A program made the position numbers and the translations under genes. Shown here piece by piece: positions 1 to 10,257 of a stretch of 64,000 nucleotides of DNA. This DNA comes from Henckelia pumila (Eukaryota; Streptophyta; Magnoliopsida; Lamiales; Gesneriaceae). The stretch spans positions 3,100,001-3,164,000 of the forward strand of contig NW_027331831.1 in the NCBI RefSeq assembly GCF_033568475.1, in the 5' to 3' direction. The notes below the pieces were generated by a model. The model searched no databases, had not been told where the DNA came from, and saw only the letters and a list, made by a program, of their open reading frames with translations. Position 1 is the stretch's first letter. Each line of letters starts with the position of its first letter.

Positions 1-363
1 CGGACTATTATTTTTTGGGACCTTCTAACTATTCCCAAATGGATGGGAATGGTATCACTCCTTACCGTTTTCTATGAGGTTAGCCATTTTATTCCTTTTA
101 TATTCGCTTAATTTTTTTTATTTTTGACAAAATTATTACCATTCATAATTAATTTAATTTAAAATTATCGTCTTTGCGATAATAATAATGATGACGACGA
201 GCTGCTATGATGAAAATAATAATTATTCATGGTACCAAAACAATAAATAAATATGAAAGAATAATAAAAGTAAATAAATAAAAAGGTCAATAAAAAATAA
301 TAATCACAGTAATAACTTAAATAATAATAATAACTTTGACTTTAAATTAAACAGTTAACAATC

Positions 364-422
<59 letters not shown>

Positions 423-590
423 TGATGATGATGATGATGATCAAAAAAATAATCATCATAAAAGGCAAATTGGTCGTTCAAAATTATTGAATTTCATTAA
501 CACCATTTTATTTTATATTACCACTCATAAACTTGGAATCAAGTTGGGATTAGTCACTCTATTACTTTCTCATTATGTATGATACTTGTC
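1..590. other. AT-rich intergenic DNA, no gene seen
   Basis: No open frame of useful length and no recognisable protein motif is present on either strand. The stretch is strongly AT-rich, with short direct repeats and one trinucleotide microsatellite annotated separately. Confidence 0.6.
364..441. repeat. Compound trinucleotide microsatellite (ATA)n-(GAT)n
   Basis: About 18 ATA/AAT units run to position 420 and pass directly into seven GAT units (421-441). The abrupt switch of unit marks a compound microsatellite that is probably length-polymorphic. Confidence 0.9.
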
Positions 591-1064
591 GGCTGCGTTT
601 ACTAATTAGTGAGATAGGATTATATATGGATAAATTATACTAGGACTATTAAAATGAATTTAATGGATATAGAATAATAATGGATAAACAGTTACATGTT
701 TACTTCGAGTTATTAATTTTATCATTTAAGTAACGATTGATGAAAGAATTACAATTTTATCCTCTACATATGATAAATAATCTTATTTTTACTTTTAATT
801 TCATAAAATTTGAATTGGATTATTTTTTAATATTTTAAATTATTATTAGTTCACGTGGTTATATGTGGATTTTTTCCAAAATAATGATAATGATGAGTTA
901 TACGTATAAATATGAAGGATGAGAAATCACGTCAAATAAGGGTAAATAGAGGTGGAATGACGGGCTTTGAGATTTGAGAAAAATTGATTTTTTTTCAAGT
1001 AAAGAGATGATGATATTGAATTAATAACATCATCCTACCTTTATCAAGGCAAGTAAACGCAACC
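591..1064. mobile_element. MITE-like element with GGCTGCGTTTACT ends
   Basis: The left end reads GGCTGCGTTTACTAA and the right end AAGTAAACGCAACC, which is its imperfect inverted complement. The interior is AT-rich and non-coding. A related copy starts at 9498, sharing the left end and about 250 bp of interior (same order of AGGATTAT, GGACTATTAAA and CATGTTTACTT-type blocks). No target duplication could be fixed, so the superfamily is left open. Confidence 0.55.
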
Positions 1065-1601
1065 ATAAACTATCATATATTTATGATTTTTTTTAAAATT
1101 CTTATTTCATTCCAAAACGGATTCTATTCCCTTGTTTTTTTTATTTTAATTTTTTTTTATATATTTTAGAATGAAGATAGAGATTTATGTGATCTAAGCA
1201 TAACCTAACTAATTAAAATCTCACTTAGCAGATGAAATTTGAACTTTATCTCACATAGCCAGTGAGATAATTTGAACTTAAGTTGTTTCTTGTAATTTTA
1301 TTTAAGCATATCAATATGTAAGCGCGTGCTTTGGATCTAACAATGCAGTAATTAATTACTTTCAAGAGAGTGTATAACCATTTATGCATTCATATAAATT
1401 GTCGAATAAAATCAAAACTTGGCGGATTTTGAAGTAACTAATGATCATGAATGGCTCGACCATTGGAGCTTTTCCCCAATACTGCAACTTGTGCTAGGCC
1501 ATAACATGCATTTACCCTTACAAATAGACAATTTAAAGCTTCACAGGTATCATGTTTTTTTCTTACAAATACACGCATAAGATTTTTTGGGAGACATTGA
1601 G
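1065..1601. promoter_or_regulatory. Original upstream region of peroxidase gene 1, cut off by copia
   Basis: From about 1140 onward this stretch resembles the upstream region of the second peroxidase gene (about 5580-6200). Shared blocks include AAGCGCGTGCTT, AACAATGCAGTAAT, TTGTCGAATAAAA and ACCATTGGAGCTT, and finally the leader motif TTTGGGAG. In copy 2 the leader runs straight into the start codon. Here the homology stops at about 1600 and resumes at about 3714, on the far side of a copia element. This is therefore the displaced native promoter and 5' leader of peroxidase 1. Confidence 0.75.
1519..1526 (+). promoter_or_regulatory. Degenerate TATA box of displaced peroxidase 1 promoter
   Basis: The sequence is TACAAATA at the position where the second peroxidase has TATAAATA (6103-6110) in the same surrounding words (CATTTACCCTTA...GACAA). 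The T-to-C change weakens the TATA box, and the copia insertion lies about 80 bp downstream. Confidence 0.55.
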
Positions 1602-1827
1602 TGATAGCAAAGGAATTGCATCAGCAGAACATTTCTCATGTGACCCAACCTGATGGGAGCATGTTTTCTATTTTGGTTTCTGATTTATTAATCAGTTAGT
1701 TAGAATATTCTCCCAGTATAGCAATATATAGATGTGTTACATGTGTCGATTTATTATAAGTCTTTCATTGTATATACAAGTGTACAGTAACCATCGCATT
1801 GATTCGTCAATCCTGTGATTCTCTAAC
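1602..1827 (+). repeat. 5' LTR of copia element
   Basis: It pairs with 3477-3713. It starts TGATAGCAAAGG, ends CTCTAAC and is directly followed by the primer-binding site. It contains a TATA-like GTATATACA near 1769. Confidence 0.8.
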
Positions 1828-1840
1828 TTGGTATCAAAGT
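1828..1840 (+). other. Copia primer-binding site (initiator tRNA-Met type)
   Basis: TTGGTATCAAAGT immediately after the 5' LTR differs by one base from the usual plant site TGGTATCAGAG, complementary to the 3' end of initiator methionine tRNA. Confidence 0.75.
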
Positions 1841-1842
1841 TC

Positions 1843-3319
1843 TCCTCGACGTGGTAGAGGTCGTGGAAAGAGCTCTGGAGGTGATAAACGTGGATGGAAT
1901 GATTACAATGGACTGCTGGTGTGCCAGATTTGTGGCGTTGATGGTCGTGTAGCACACAAGTGTTATTATCGTTTTGACAAGGATTTTATTCCTTTGCAGA
2001 GACAGACGGGGGCTCGATATCCTTAGCAACCCTGTTTAGGCCCTTTAATAAACATCCAGTGGCTACAGTAGATACAACAGGTTTTGAATCAGGGAACGAT
2101 GACCGGTGGTTCCCTGAATCGGGTGCTTCACATCACATTACCAATGACTTGCGAATCTCGGTCTTGGATCTGAATATTCAGGTGGTGGTAAGGTTCACAT
2201 GGCAAATGAAACAGGTCTGTCAATATCCCATATTGGATCCTCTAAATTTTGTCCAAATTCATGTTCTTGTATTTTGTCCTTGAATAAATTTCTGCTCGAG
2301 TGTCTCAAACAACAAAAATTTGCCTAGTGTTGCTCAATTTGTTTCAGACAACAAATTTTTCTTGAAAGGATCTAACAACGTGGGCTCCTCTTCTCAAAGG
2401 GATTTTGCACAAGGGCCTGCGTCGTTTCAATCTTGGAAAGCCACTTCGTATTCCTTCATCTTCAGCAAAATGTCTTCACACCAGTATCTCCTATGATAGT
2501 ATTCCCAGCAAGCCATCACTTCAAAAGGCATCTCAGCTTTTGCTTAAAGAAGGTCCACACATACTGGATCCATGGCCACTTTAGATTAGGACATGCTTCT
2601 TTACCTATTGTTAAAAAAGTCTTGAATAACTGTAATGTGCATGTACTTGCCTTTTTGTTCAGCATGTGAATTGGGGAGAAGTCATCAATTACCATTTAAA
2701 TCTTCTCATACTCTTCATTCCAAACCACTTCAATTTATTTATTCCGATGTTTGGGGACACCATCACATACAATTTCAACTAATGGTTTTCGTTACTAGCT
2801 TCGTGGATGCCTACAGTAGATACATATGGATATTTTTCTTGAAACTCACATCTGAAGTTTTCCAAGTTTTTGGAAAGGTTTAAGAATACAATTGAGGTCC
2901 AGTTTGGATAGAAAATAAAATCGCTACAAACTGAATGGGGTGATTGGCATTCGTCATAGACTATCTTGTCCGCACACTTCACAACAAAATAGAATATTAA
3001 AACCTTAACATTGGCATGTTGTTGAAATTGGACTTTCACTCCTTGCCGATGCGTCTATGCCACTTCGGTTTTGGGCCGAAGCTTTGTTATCCTTGTCTTC
3101 ATGCATATATATAGTGCACATAAACTTGATTTCAGATCTATCCTATCCAACGCTACTTCGGAATTAATATGGTTTCAATCTCTTCTACGAGAACTTTGCG
3201 TGCCTCAATCTACTACACCAGTTTTATGGTGTGACAACTCGAGCACTATTGCTCTTAGTGCGATTCCAGTCCTCCATTCTCACACAAAGCATATGGAGCT
3301 TGATCTTTACGTTGTTTGA
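1843..3319 (+). pseudogene. Copia gag-pol remnant (protease, integrase and RNase H fragments)
   Basis: Fragments in different frames recall the copia polyprotein in the correct order. A zinc-knuckle-like segment with CQICG and KCYYRFD lies near 1921-1978. The protease motif SGASHHITND follows near 2120-2150. An integrase start (HxxxxH...C-C region, SDVWG, then VDAYSRYIW) lies at about 2570-2883. The RNase H end (LWCDNSS, HSHTKHMELD) lies at about 3225-3305. Reverse transcriptase and most of integrase are missing and the pieces are separated by stops and frame changes. It cannot make a functional polyprotein. Confidence 0.8.
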
Positions 3320-3476
3320 GAAAAAGTTATGTCACGCTCCTTATCCATCCAGCACGTTCATTCTCTTGACCAACCAACTGACGTGCTTACAAATCCAAAT
3401 CGGCCACTTCCTTTATTCGACACAGACTCAAGCTTCATGTGGATATTCATCCCCTGCTAAGCTTGCGAGGGAAAGT

Positions 3477-3713
3477 TGGTGCAAGCAAAGGAATTGCATC
3501 AACAGAGCATTTCTCATGTGACCTAACGATATGGGAGCATGTTTTCTATTTTGGTTTCTGATTTATTAGTTGGTTAGAATATTCTTCCAGTAGCAACTGA
3601 TGTGTTACAAGTGTTTTCTTATTAGGCTTTCGCTGTATATATGTAAGTGTACAGTAAACATCGCGTTATCTATTAAATGAATTTCTTCTTTGTTAAGCCT
3701 CTGATTCTCTAAC
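3477..3713 (+). repeat. 3' LTR of copia element, abutting the peroxidase leader
   Basis: It pairs with 1602-1827 but carries its own substitutions. It ends about 28 bp before the peroxidase 1 start codon, and the flanking sequence CAATACCAGAAAAAGGAATTATAT matches the leader of peroxidase 2. Confidence 0.8.
3636..3642 (+). promoter_or_regulatory. TATA-like box inside copia 3' LTR, candidate promoter of peroxidase 1
   Basis: TATATAT (within GCTGTATATATGTAAG) lies 106 bp upstream of the peroxidase 1 ATG on the same strand. The LTR carries the position where copia transcription normally starts, so a transcript beginning about 30 bp downstream would have a leader of about 75 bp. Promoter use is inferred only. 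Confidence 0.4.
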
Positions 3714-3741
3714 TCAATACCAGAAAAAGGAATTATATCGA

Positions 3742-5130
3742 ATGTTACCAAAAGTTTTGAGCTTGGTATTATTATACCTTGGGATGTGGTCTCAAGTTGA
3801 AGCCCGGCTTCGAGTAGATTTCTATAGCAATACGTGTCCAAATGCTGAATCAATCATTTGGGAGGAAGTTAAAGGGGCATTTTTGAGAGACCACGGGATT
3901 GCTCCTGGTCTAGTTAGAATACATTTTCATGACTGCTTTGTTAGGGTAATAGTTAATACAACACATGAGAAAGTTAAAAACTTTACTTCTTACTTTGACT
4001 GTTTATTATATATGATGTAAATTATTACATTTGTTATCAGGGTTGTGATGGATCCATCCTTATAAAAACGACACCGGGGAACAAGGCGGAGGAGGATGGC
4101 CCTCCAAACACAGGTGTTCTACGAGGTTTTGAGGTGATCGACAGTGCCAAAGCCAGATTAGAACAAGAATGCAGAGGAGTAGTCTCATGCGCTGATATTT
4201 TGGCATATGCAGCAAGGGACTCTGTTGTCATTGTTAGTAACTTTATACCCTAAAACCCGAAAAAACTCATCACACTGCTTGTGTTCTGTCCATCGAAATT
4301 CAACTATATGCCAGACGTAATTATAGGTATTAGCTAGGCTCATCTAGTATCGAATGACATGAGTTGATATTTTTATTTATTTTACTGCAGACGGCAGGGC
4401 TTGGGTGGGACGTCCCAGCAGGGCGAAGAGACGGGCGTATTTCAAGAGCTGAAGAGACTAATGATATACCTGATCCATTCTTTAACCTTGACAAACTAAC
4501 TCAGTCTTTTGCCAAGAAAAACTTATCACAGGAAGATATGATAGCACTCTCAGGTTGGTATTCTATCTGCGCTCCAATGTAGGCTAGAAAATCATTAGAA
4601 GATCAGCCATATCTCTGTTTGCTGGCTTCGATCTCCTTTCCTTTTACTTCAAAACTCGTAAATATTGATGCATAGTTGTACTTGTATATAATCAACATAC
4701 AAATAATACAGGGGCACACACCATTGGACGCGCTCACTGCGCATCTTTCAGCGACAGATTATACGATTTCAACTCAACCAATGGCCCCGATCCATCGATA
4801 CATACCTTGTATGCCTACATGTTGAGGCTGCAGTGTCCTAGGAATCCTCAGGGAACGGTTGATCCCGACAGGGTCGTTCAAATGGACTTGACCCCCACAA
4901 CCTTCGAAAATAGTTATTACGCTAATGTTTTACACAACGGTGGGCTGTTTACCTCGGATCAAGCACTAACCACGAGCCCCGAGTCTCTAGCAGAAGTTCA
5001 AGAATATGCTGTGAGTAACAGTAAATGGTTACATGATTTTGCCGAGTCCATGATCAAGATGAGCAAGATTCAAGTTCTTACAGGAAGTGCTGGAGAGATT
5101 CGTGTGAATTGTAGAGTTATCAACTCATGA
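3742..5130 (+). CDS. Class III peroxidase, gene 1 of a tandem pair (peroxidase 5-like)
   Basis: This is a secreted haem peroxidase (EC 1.11.1.7), oxidising phenolics with H2O2 in the apoplast or vacuole. Four exons by GT-AG junctions, 3742-3945, 4041-4232, 4391-4553 and 4712-5130, join in frame to 325 residues, the usual family length. The three introns are in the classic plant peroxidase positions (the first directly after HDCFVR). A signal peptide covers about residues 1-21. The distal haem motif has catalytic Arg59 and His63 (RIHFHDCF) and the Cys65-Cys70 pair; the proximal haem ligand is His189 in GAHTIGRAH. The end [12 protein letters not shown] resembles peroxidase 5-type proteins. All key residues are present, so the protein looks functional. 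Its native promoter is separated from the gene by a 2.1-kb copia element, so expression may depend on the LTR. It is a close paralogue of the gene at 6223. Confidence 0.92.
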
Positions 5131-5600
5131 ATGGGTTGAAATTTCAATCATTTTAAACTCGAGCATGTTCACTGAATAAATTTCGAGCATTCTCCTGTAC
5201 TTGTTATTATGTTTTATAATTTAAGTTTGGCATATATTATAAAGAACACAGCAGAACACACAAACACAGAAAATTGAGGAATTCACTTTGGTTAACCATT
5301 TTTTTTAAAAAAAATGAATTCCTGGAATGTATTTCAAATACACTGCACGAGGTCATTTTTTTTTAAAAAAAAAATAGTTGACCGAGGTTTAAAAAAAATA
5401 CCCCTGCATACATAATATATGGTATAGTATAGACACAACGTGGACGATGATAATAATAATTATTAGAATTAATAATACTAAAAATAATTAAATATAAAAG
5501 AATAAATAAAATAAATACTTAAAAAGAGCAATAAAAATAATAATAATAATAATAATCTATTTTCATATATCCTTATTTTATATATTTTTTTAATACAACA
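5131..5600. other. Peroxidase 1 3' flank and intergenic spacer
   Basis: There is no gene here. It holds the 3' UTR of peroxidase 1 (AATAAA-like word near 5175) and two AT palindromes, CATTTTTTTTAAAAAAAATG near 5299 and a similar T9A10 block near 5357. Short AT repeats and an AAT microsatellite lie near 5530-5560. The duplicated upstream region of peroxidase 2 begins at about 5575. Confidence 0.55.
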
Positions 5601-6102
5601 AGGATAGTGATTTATTTAATCTAAACATAACTAAACATGATGAGATTTTGAACTTAGCATCATCACGCAACTGATGAGATTTGAACTTAACATCGTGAGG
5701 ATCTTGCGTATCAAATAGTACCATGCAGTAATCGAACGACGACGAGGAGGAGTGGAGGACGAAAAACAAGCTAAGCGCGTGCTTGGGAGAACAATGCAGT
5801 AATGAGAGTATACAAATATAACAATGCATTCATGTAATTGTCGAATAAAAACAAGACATGGCGAGTTTTGGAGAAACTTTAATGACCATTGGAGCTTGAA
5901 ATTTTTAAATCACCGCCTCAATTCTTTATTATAGCTTAACAAACTTTTCAGTTAGGATTTCTTTGAAAAATATGCATGCATGGCCATATTGTTATTAAAA
6001 GTAATATTTCATCTCTCCACAGTATACATATTCTGCCAGGTTTCAAGGAGAAATCTCATTTCCTCAATACTGCAACTTGTGATAGGCCATAACATTTACC
6101 CT

Positions 6103-6110
6103 TATAAATA
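6103..6110 (+). promoter_or_regulatory. TATA box of peroxidase gene 2
   Basis: TATAAATA stands 113 bp before the ATG at 6223, giving a leader of about 80-90 bp. The surrounding sequence is conserved in the displaced promoter of peroxidase 1, where this box is mutated. Confidence 0.65.
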
Positions 6111-6222
6111 GACAACTTAAATCTTCATGGGGATCATCTCTCTTTTCATTCTTATACCTATACATGCTTTAAGATATTTTGGGAGGCAATAACAGAAAAG
6201 GAATTATATATATATACATATA

Positions 6223-7624
6223 ATGTTACCAAAAGTTTTGATCTTGGTTTTCTTATGCATTGGGTGGTCTCAAGTTGAAGCTCAGCTTCGCGTAGATTAC
6301 TACAACAAGACGTGTCCGAATGCGGAATCAATCATATGGGAGGAAGTTGAAGAGGCATTTTTCAGAGACAAAGGGATCGCTCCTGGTCTAGTTAGAATGC
6401 ATTTTCATGACTGCTTTGTTAGGGTAATAGCTAGTTATTAGTTAACACAACACATCAGAAAGTTGAAAACTTTACTTCTTGCTTTGACTATTTATTGTGT
6501 TCTATATAAATGATTATATTATCAGGGTTGTGATGGATCCATCCTTATAAAAACGACACCGGGGAACAAGGCGGAGGAGGATGGCCCTCCAAATGCAGGT
6601 ACTCTACGAGGTTTCGAGGTGATCGACAGTGCCAAAGCCAGATTAGAACAAGAATGCAGAGGAGTAGTCTCATGTGCTGATATTTTGGCATATGCAGCAA
6701 GGGACTCTGTTTTCATTGTTAGTATTTTTAAACTCTAAAACCCGAAAATAAAATTCATCCATCACACTTCTTGTGTTCTGTCCATCTGAATTCAACTATA
6801 TGCCATATATAGGTTCAGATTAGTATCGAATGGCATGAGTTGATATTTTTATTTCGTGGCATTGGCTTAATTTACTGCAGACGAGAGGGCTCGGGTGGGA
6901 CGTCCCAGCGGGGAGAAGAGACGGGCGTATTTCAAGAGCTGAAGAGACTGTCGATATACCTGCACCATTCTTTAACCTCAACCAACTCACTCAGTCTTTT
7001 GCCAAGAAAAACTTGTCACAGGACGATATGATAGCACTCTCAGGTTGGTATTCTATCTGACTCTGAGCTTCAATTTAGGCTAGAACATCAGCCAAAACCT
7101 CCATTTGGTGGCCTCGATCTCCTTTCATTTTACTCCAAAACTCGTAAATTAATCTTGATGTATTGTTGCACTTACATTACATATGATCAATATACAATAA
7201 TACAGGGGCACATACCATCGGACGTGCTCACTGCACATCTTTCAGCAACAGATTATACAATTTTGACTCCACCAATCGCCCTGATCCGACGTTAAGTCCT
7301 TTGTATGCTTTCATACTGAGGCTGCAGTGTCCTAGGAATCCTCAGGGAACCGTCGATGCCGACAGGGTCGTTCAAATGAACTTGAGCCCCGCAACCTTCG
7401 AAAACAGTTATTACACTAATGTTTTACACAACGGTGGGCTGTTTACCTCGGATCAAACGCTAACCACTAGCCCCGAGTCTCTAGCAGAAGTTCGTGAATA
7501 TGCTATGAGTAACAGGAGATGGTTACGGGATTTCGCTGAGTCCATGATCAAGATGAGCAAGATTCAAGTTCTTACAGGAAGTGCTGGAGAGATTCGTGTG
7601 AATTGTAGGGTGATCAACTCATGA
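6223..7624 (+). CDS. Class III peroxidase, gene 2 of a tandem pair (peroxidase 5-like)
   Basis: Same family, role and four-exon structure as its neighbour: exons 6223-6423, 6526-6717, 6881-7043 and 7206-7624 join in frame to 324 residues. A signal peptide (about residues 1-20, ending VEA before QLRVDYY) indicates secretion. Catalytic Arg58 and His62 (RMHFHDCF), the disulphide Cys64-Cys69 and the proximal His in GAHTIGRAH are all present. Unlike gene 1 it keeps an uninterrupted promoter with TATAAATA. By eye, exon 1 differs from gene 1 at about 14% of bases but exon 2 at only about 4%, which suggests a gene-conversion tract. The pair arose by tandem duplication of a block of about 2 kb that includes the promoter. 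Confidence 0.93.
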
Positions 7625-7985
7625 ATGGGTTGAAATTTATTTCTATATTTATAATGCTAATGAATTTCGAATAATTATACATTCTCTTGTACTTCGTCAA
7701 AAATAAATTTCAAGCAATTATACATTCTCTTGTACTTATATATCAGAGTTGGTTATAACGCTAAAATGAAACAATAAAATAATAATGGTTCAACATTTTT
7801 TTCCTGGACGAAATAAATAAACTTCAATGATCTAGTCTCAATATATCAAAAATAAATAAAATTCAATATTTTATATTGAAGTCTTTTATCCTGCAGATTG
7901 AAATAGATTGAATATATTATATATTATCGTGAGATTAAAAAAGAATGATTCTTCATACGATATAATATTAAATATAATCAAATCG
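7625..7985. other. Peroxidase 2 3' flank
   Basis: No gene. It holds the 3' UTR, with a direct repeat of CAATTATACATTCTCTTGTACTT (near 7670-7700 and 7715-7740), then AT-rich DNA. Confidence 0.5.
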
Positions 7986-8004
7986 GTTATTATTTGTGGT
8001 TCTA

Positions 8005-8342
8005 TCAAGCTTTCTGGGTGCGAGGAATGTTGCTCATTCTATTTACCATATATTCATAATCTTGTGCACTATTGTGGCCTTTGTTCCACAGTACATTTGA
8101 CAATCTCATAGGTAGTGTTCGGAATAGCTTTCTTTTCCTTGCCAAAATTTTGAGATTTTGTGAAGAAAAAACTGAGAAGTGCTTTCTCGCTAGGAGCTCC
8201 CTCAAATACTGGCACATATAATCGATCAACTATGCATTGTCGAAGATCAGCAAACGAGGTGACTCGTATTCTTGCTTCTTCTGGTTTGTCGAAAGGGGGA
8301 TTTGTTGATTATTTCCATTTTTGTCATTATGTTCCGTTCTAA
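8005..8342 (+). pseudogene. Possible RNase H-like fragment of a LINE-type element
   Basis: Short translated pieces recall the C-terminal part of the RNase H domain found in plant LINE polyproteins and their solo derivatives: GARNVAHSIYHIF near 8018-8060 and RRSANEVTRILASSG near 8243-8285, each like the consensus R-x-AN-x-VAH-x-LA. The pieces are in different frames with stops between them, and no reverse transcriptase is visible. This is weak similarity; the block may be chance. Confidence 0.25.
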
Positions 8343-8439
8343 ATCCCTTTAGCGAAACATGCATGCATATATGGTTGTTTAGCAATAATATACCTTGTTC
8401 CTTTTTTTAAAAAAAAAAAATCGACTACTGAGACATGGA

Positions 8440-8830
8440 AGTAGAGATATCAGATCGGGCTGACGAGGCAGGCCAACTCGCAACCCACCAAACCCGTCTA
8501 ACGAGAAATTATCAATCCAATCTGTTTATTTAGTGGTGTGGGACGAGCCGCTAATTTTTAGTTATATTTGGTTGGACAGAGTGGCCCGTCATTTGAATGG
8601 GTTGAAAAATTATCAACCCAATCGACCTATTTAGCGGGGCGAGGCAGATCAACCCAACGGACTCAACCCATTTTGACAACTCTATAAAAAAGACTGTGTT
8701 GAGAAGCTCAAAGATCTTGATTGACAAAAAAAAATTGTAAATTGTAATAGCTTGTTATAACGGGCTGGGGTGGGACGGACCAATCCAATCGATCCAACCT
8801 ATTTTGACAGTTTACGGAGTAGATTGTGAG
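8440..8830. repeat. Degenerate repetitive block with two related halves
   Basis: Two similar stretches (about 8500-8535 and 8600-8640) share AAATTATCAA-CCAATC and TATTTAG-GG, and the block carries repeated CCAACCC and GGGCTGGG words. The end ACCCATTTTGACAACTCTAT resembles subterminal repeats of plant hAT-type elements. No terminal repeats or target duplications could be fixed. Confidence 0.3.
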
Positions 8831-9497
8831 ACGATTCATGGATTTATATCTGTATGATCGATCTTATTCATATCGATAGTGAATAATAATATTTTCATGT
8901 GAATTAGTTCGAAACTACAATCTCATTACATTTTTGTGTTGTGAAAATACCACTACGTGGTAGGTAAATATCACATCTCTTCTTCTTTTTTTTAGTTTTT
9001 TTTTTTGGGGTTAAATAAAAATTTGGGTCTTACTAGTCTTTCCATGCATAGTAACAATTAGGTAGAGTTTGTGGTCGCTTTTGGAAGTGGGATGTCAAAT
9101 TGGTCAGTGTCTTAGACGAATTGGACAATCCTTTAATACCTACTTTTTGTAGTTATGCATTAATTATCAATATCGAATTGGTGAATGTAAGTTTTAATTC
9201 TAAAGAAATTAAGATCTAATTGAATTTGGTACAATTAGTAAGCCAACCACCATTACATCAAATTGAAATGAATTCCAGCTTAAGTTATCTTGATAGTTAC
9301 CACATAAATTCAATTGATTAATGTATATTATGGAATCGCATTGTCCCCTAATTTTCGCTTCTAAAAACTTTGCATTTTGGATAAACTTTCTTTATTTATT
9401 AATGGAGTACATACTAATTAATACTACCTAGCTCCAATCAACAATTATATTTTGGTGAATTTTTTGCATCGAAATAATATTATAATCTATACACTGA
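8831..9497. other. AT-rich intergenic DNA
   Basis: No gene. A GTGAGACGATTCATGGATTTATATC-type word near 8826-8850 recalls the GAGACG/GTCTCAC repeat family also seen near 53200 and 63840. Confidence 0.45.
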
Positions 9498-10252
9498 GAC
9501 TGTGTTAACTTAATGAGATTAATTATATATAGATAAATAATACTAAGACTATTAAATTAATTTTATAGGATGTTGAATAATGATGCATAAACAATCACAT
9601 GTTTACTTTAATTGATCAATTTTGTGATTGATACTATGATTAAATGACGAGTTACAATTTCACCCTTTGTGTATAATATATAATCTTATTTTTAATTTTT
9701 ATTTGTAAAATTGGGATTGCGATTTTTATTGAAAAAAATAAATTATTATTAATCCATATGTAAATTATTTTAATTGACCAAAATTATTGATTATACATAT
9801 TATTTATTTTTTTAAAAAAATTAATATATTGAGTTAAAAAAATTTCTCCACATGAATAATGATAAATTCTAAGGAAATGTATTTATCATATATTAAATTA
9901 TTAGAATTTTTTTATGTTTTATAATTTTTAAATGGACCTTTCGTATATTTAAATTAAATGAAATGTATTAATATGTCTTAAAGTATTTGAAATTTATATC
10001 CATGTTATATAATTTTTTTAAATGAAATTTTCATATATTATTTTTTTGGAAAGTAAATTAAGGATATTAGTGTAATTTTTTTTAATTAGAAACATAATGA
10101 TTATATATCACACCATTTATTTGTGATAAATCATCAAGGTTTAAAGTTTAAATTAGGTAACTATGGATGTGCTTTATGAGTTAATACGGGCCCTCAAAAA
10201 GCAAGTAAACATGTGATTGCTTAGGATTATTAATATAATCATATACTTATCA

Positions 10253-10257
10253 TAGCA
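10253..10257. repeat. Target-site duplication (TAGCA), left
   Basis: TAGCA directly before the solo LTR repeats at 12937-12941 directly after it. Confidence 0.85.

Larger units (their letters stand above)
1602..3713 (+). mobile_element. Degenerate, internally deleted Ty1/copia retrotransposon
   Basis: Two direct repeats of about 230 bp (1602-1827 and 3477-3713) are the LTRs. They share AGCAAAGGAATTGCATCA, GGGAGCATGTTTTCTATTTT and GATTCTCTAAC, and differ by many substitutions and indels, so the insertion is old. A tRNA-Met primer site follows the 5' LTR and a purine-rich stretch (GCGAGGGAAAG) precedes the 3' LTR. Only about 1.6 kb lies between them, against 4 kb or more in intact copia elements. 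What remains, in copia order, is a gag zinc-knuckle remnant, protease motif, GAG-pre-integrase/integrase start and the RNase H end. Orientation is the same as the peroxidase gene. No clean target duplication is left. Confidence 0.85.

Noticed and set aside
1594-3718. ACATT/TCAAT as a target-site duplication of the copia element
   Set aside because: The match is poor and the LTR ends are decayed, so no duplication can be claimed.
4037-4231. Minus-strand frames over peroxidase exon 2 (also 6522-6716)
   Set aside because: They are shadows of the strongly conserved coding exon on the plus strand.
5297-5376. AT palindromes as regulatory cruciforms between the peroxidases
   Set aside because: T/A runs of this kind are common in this AT-rich DNA, and nothing else supports a function.
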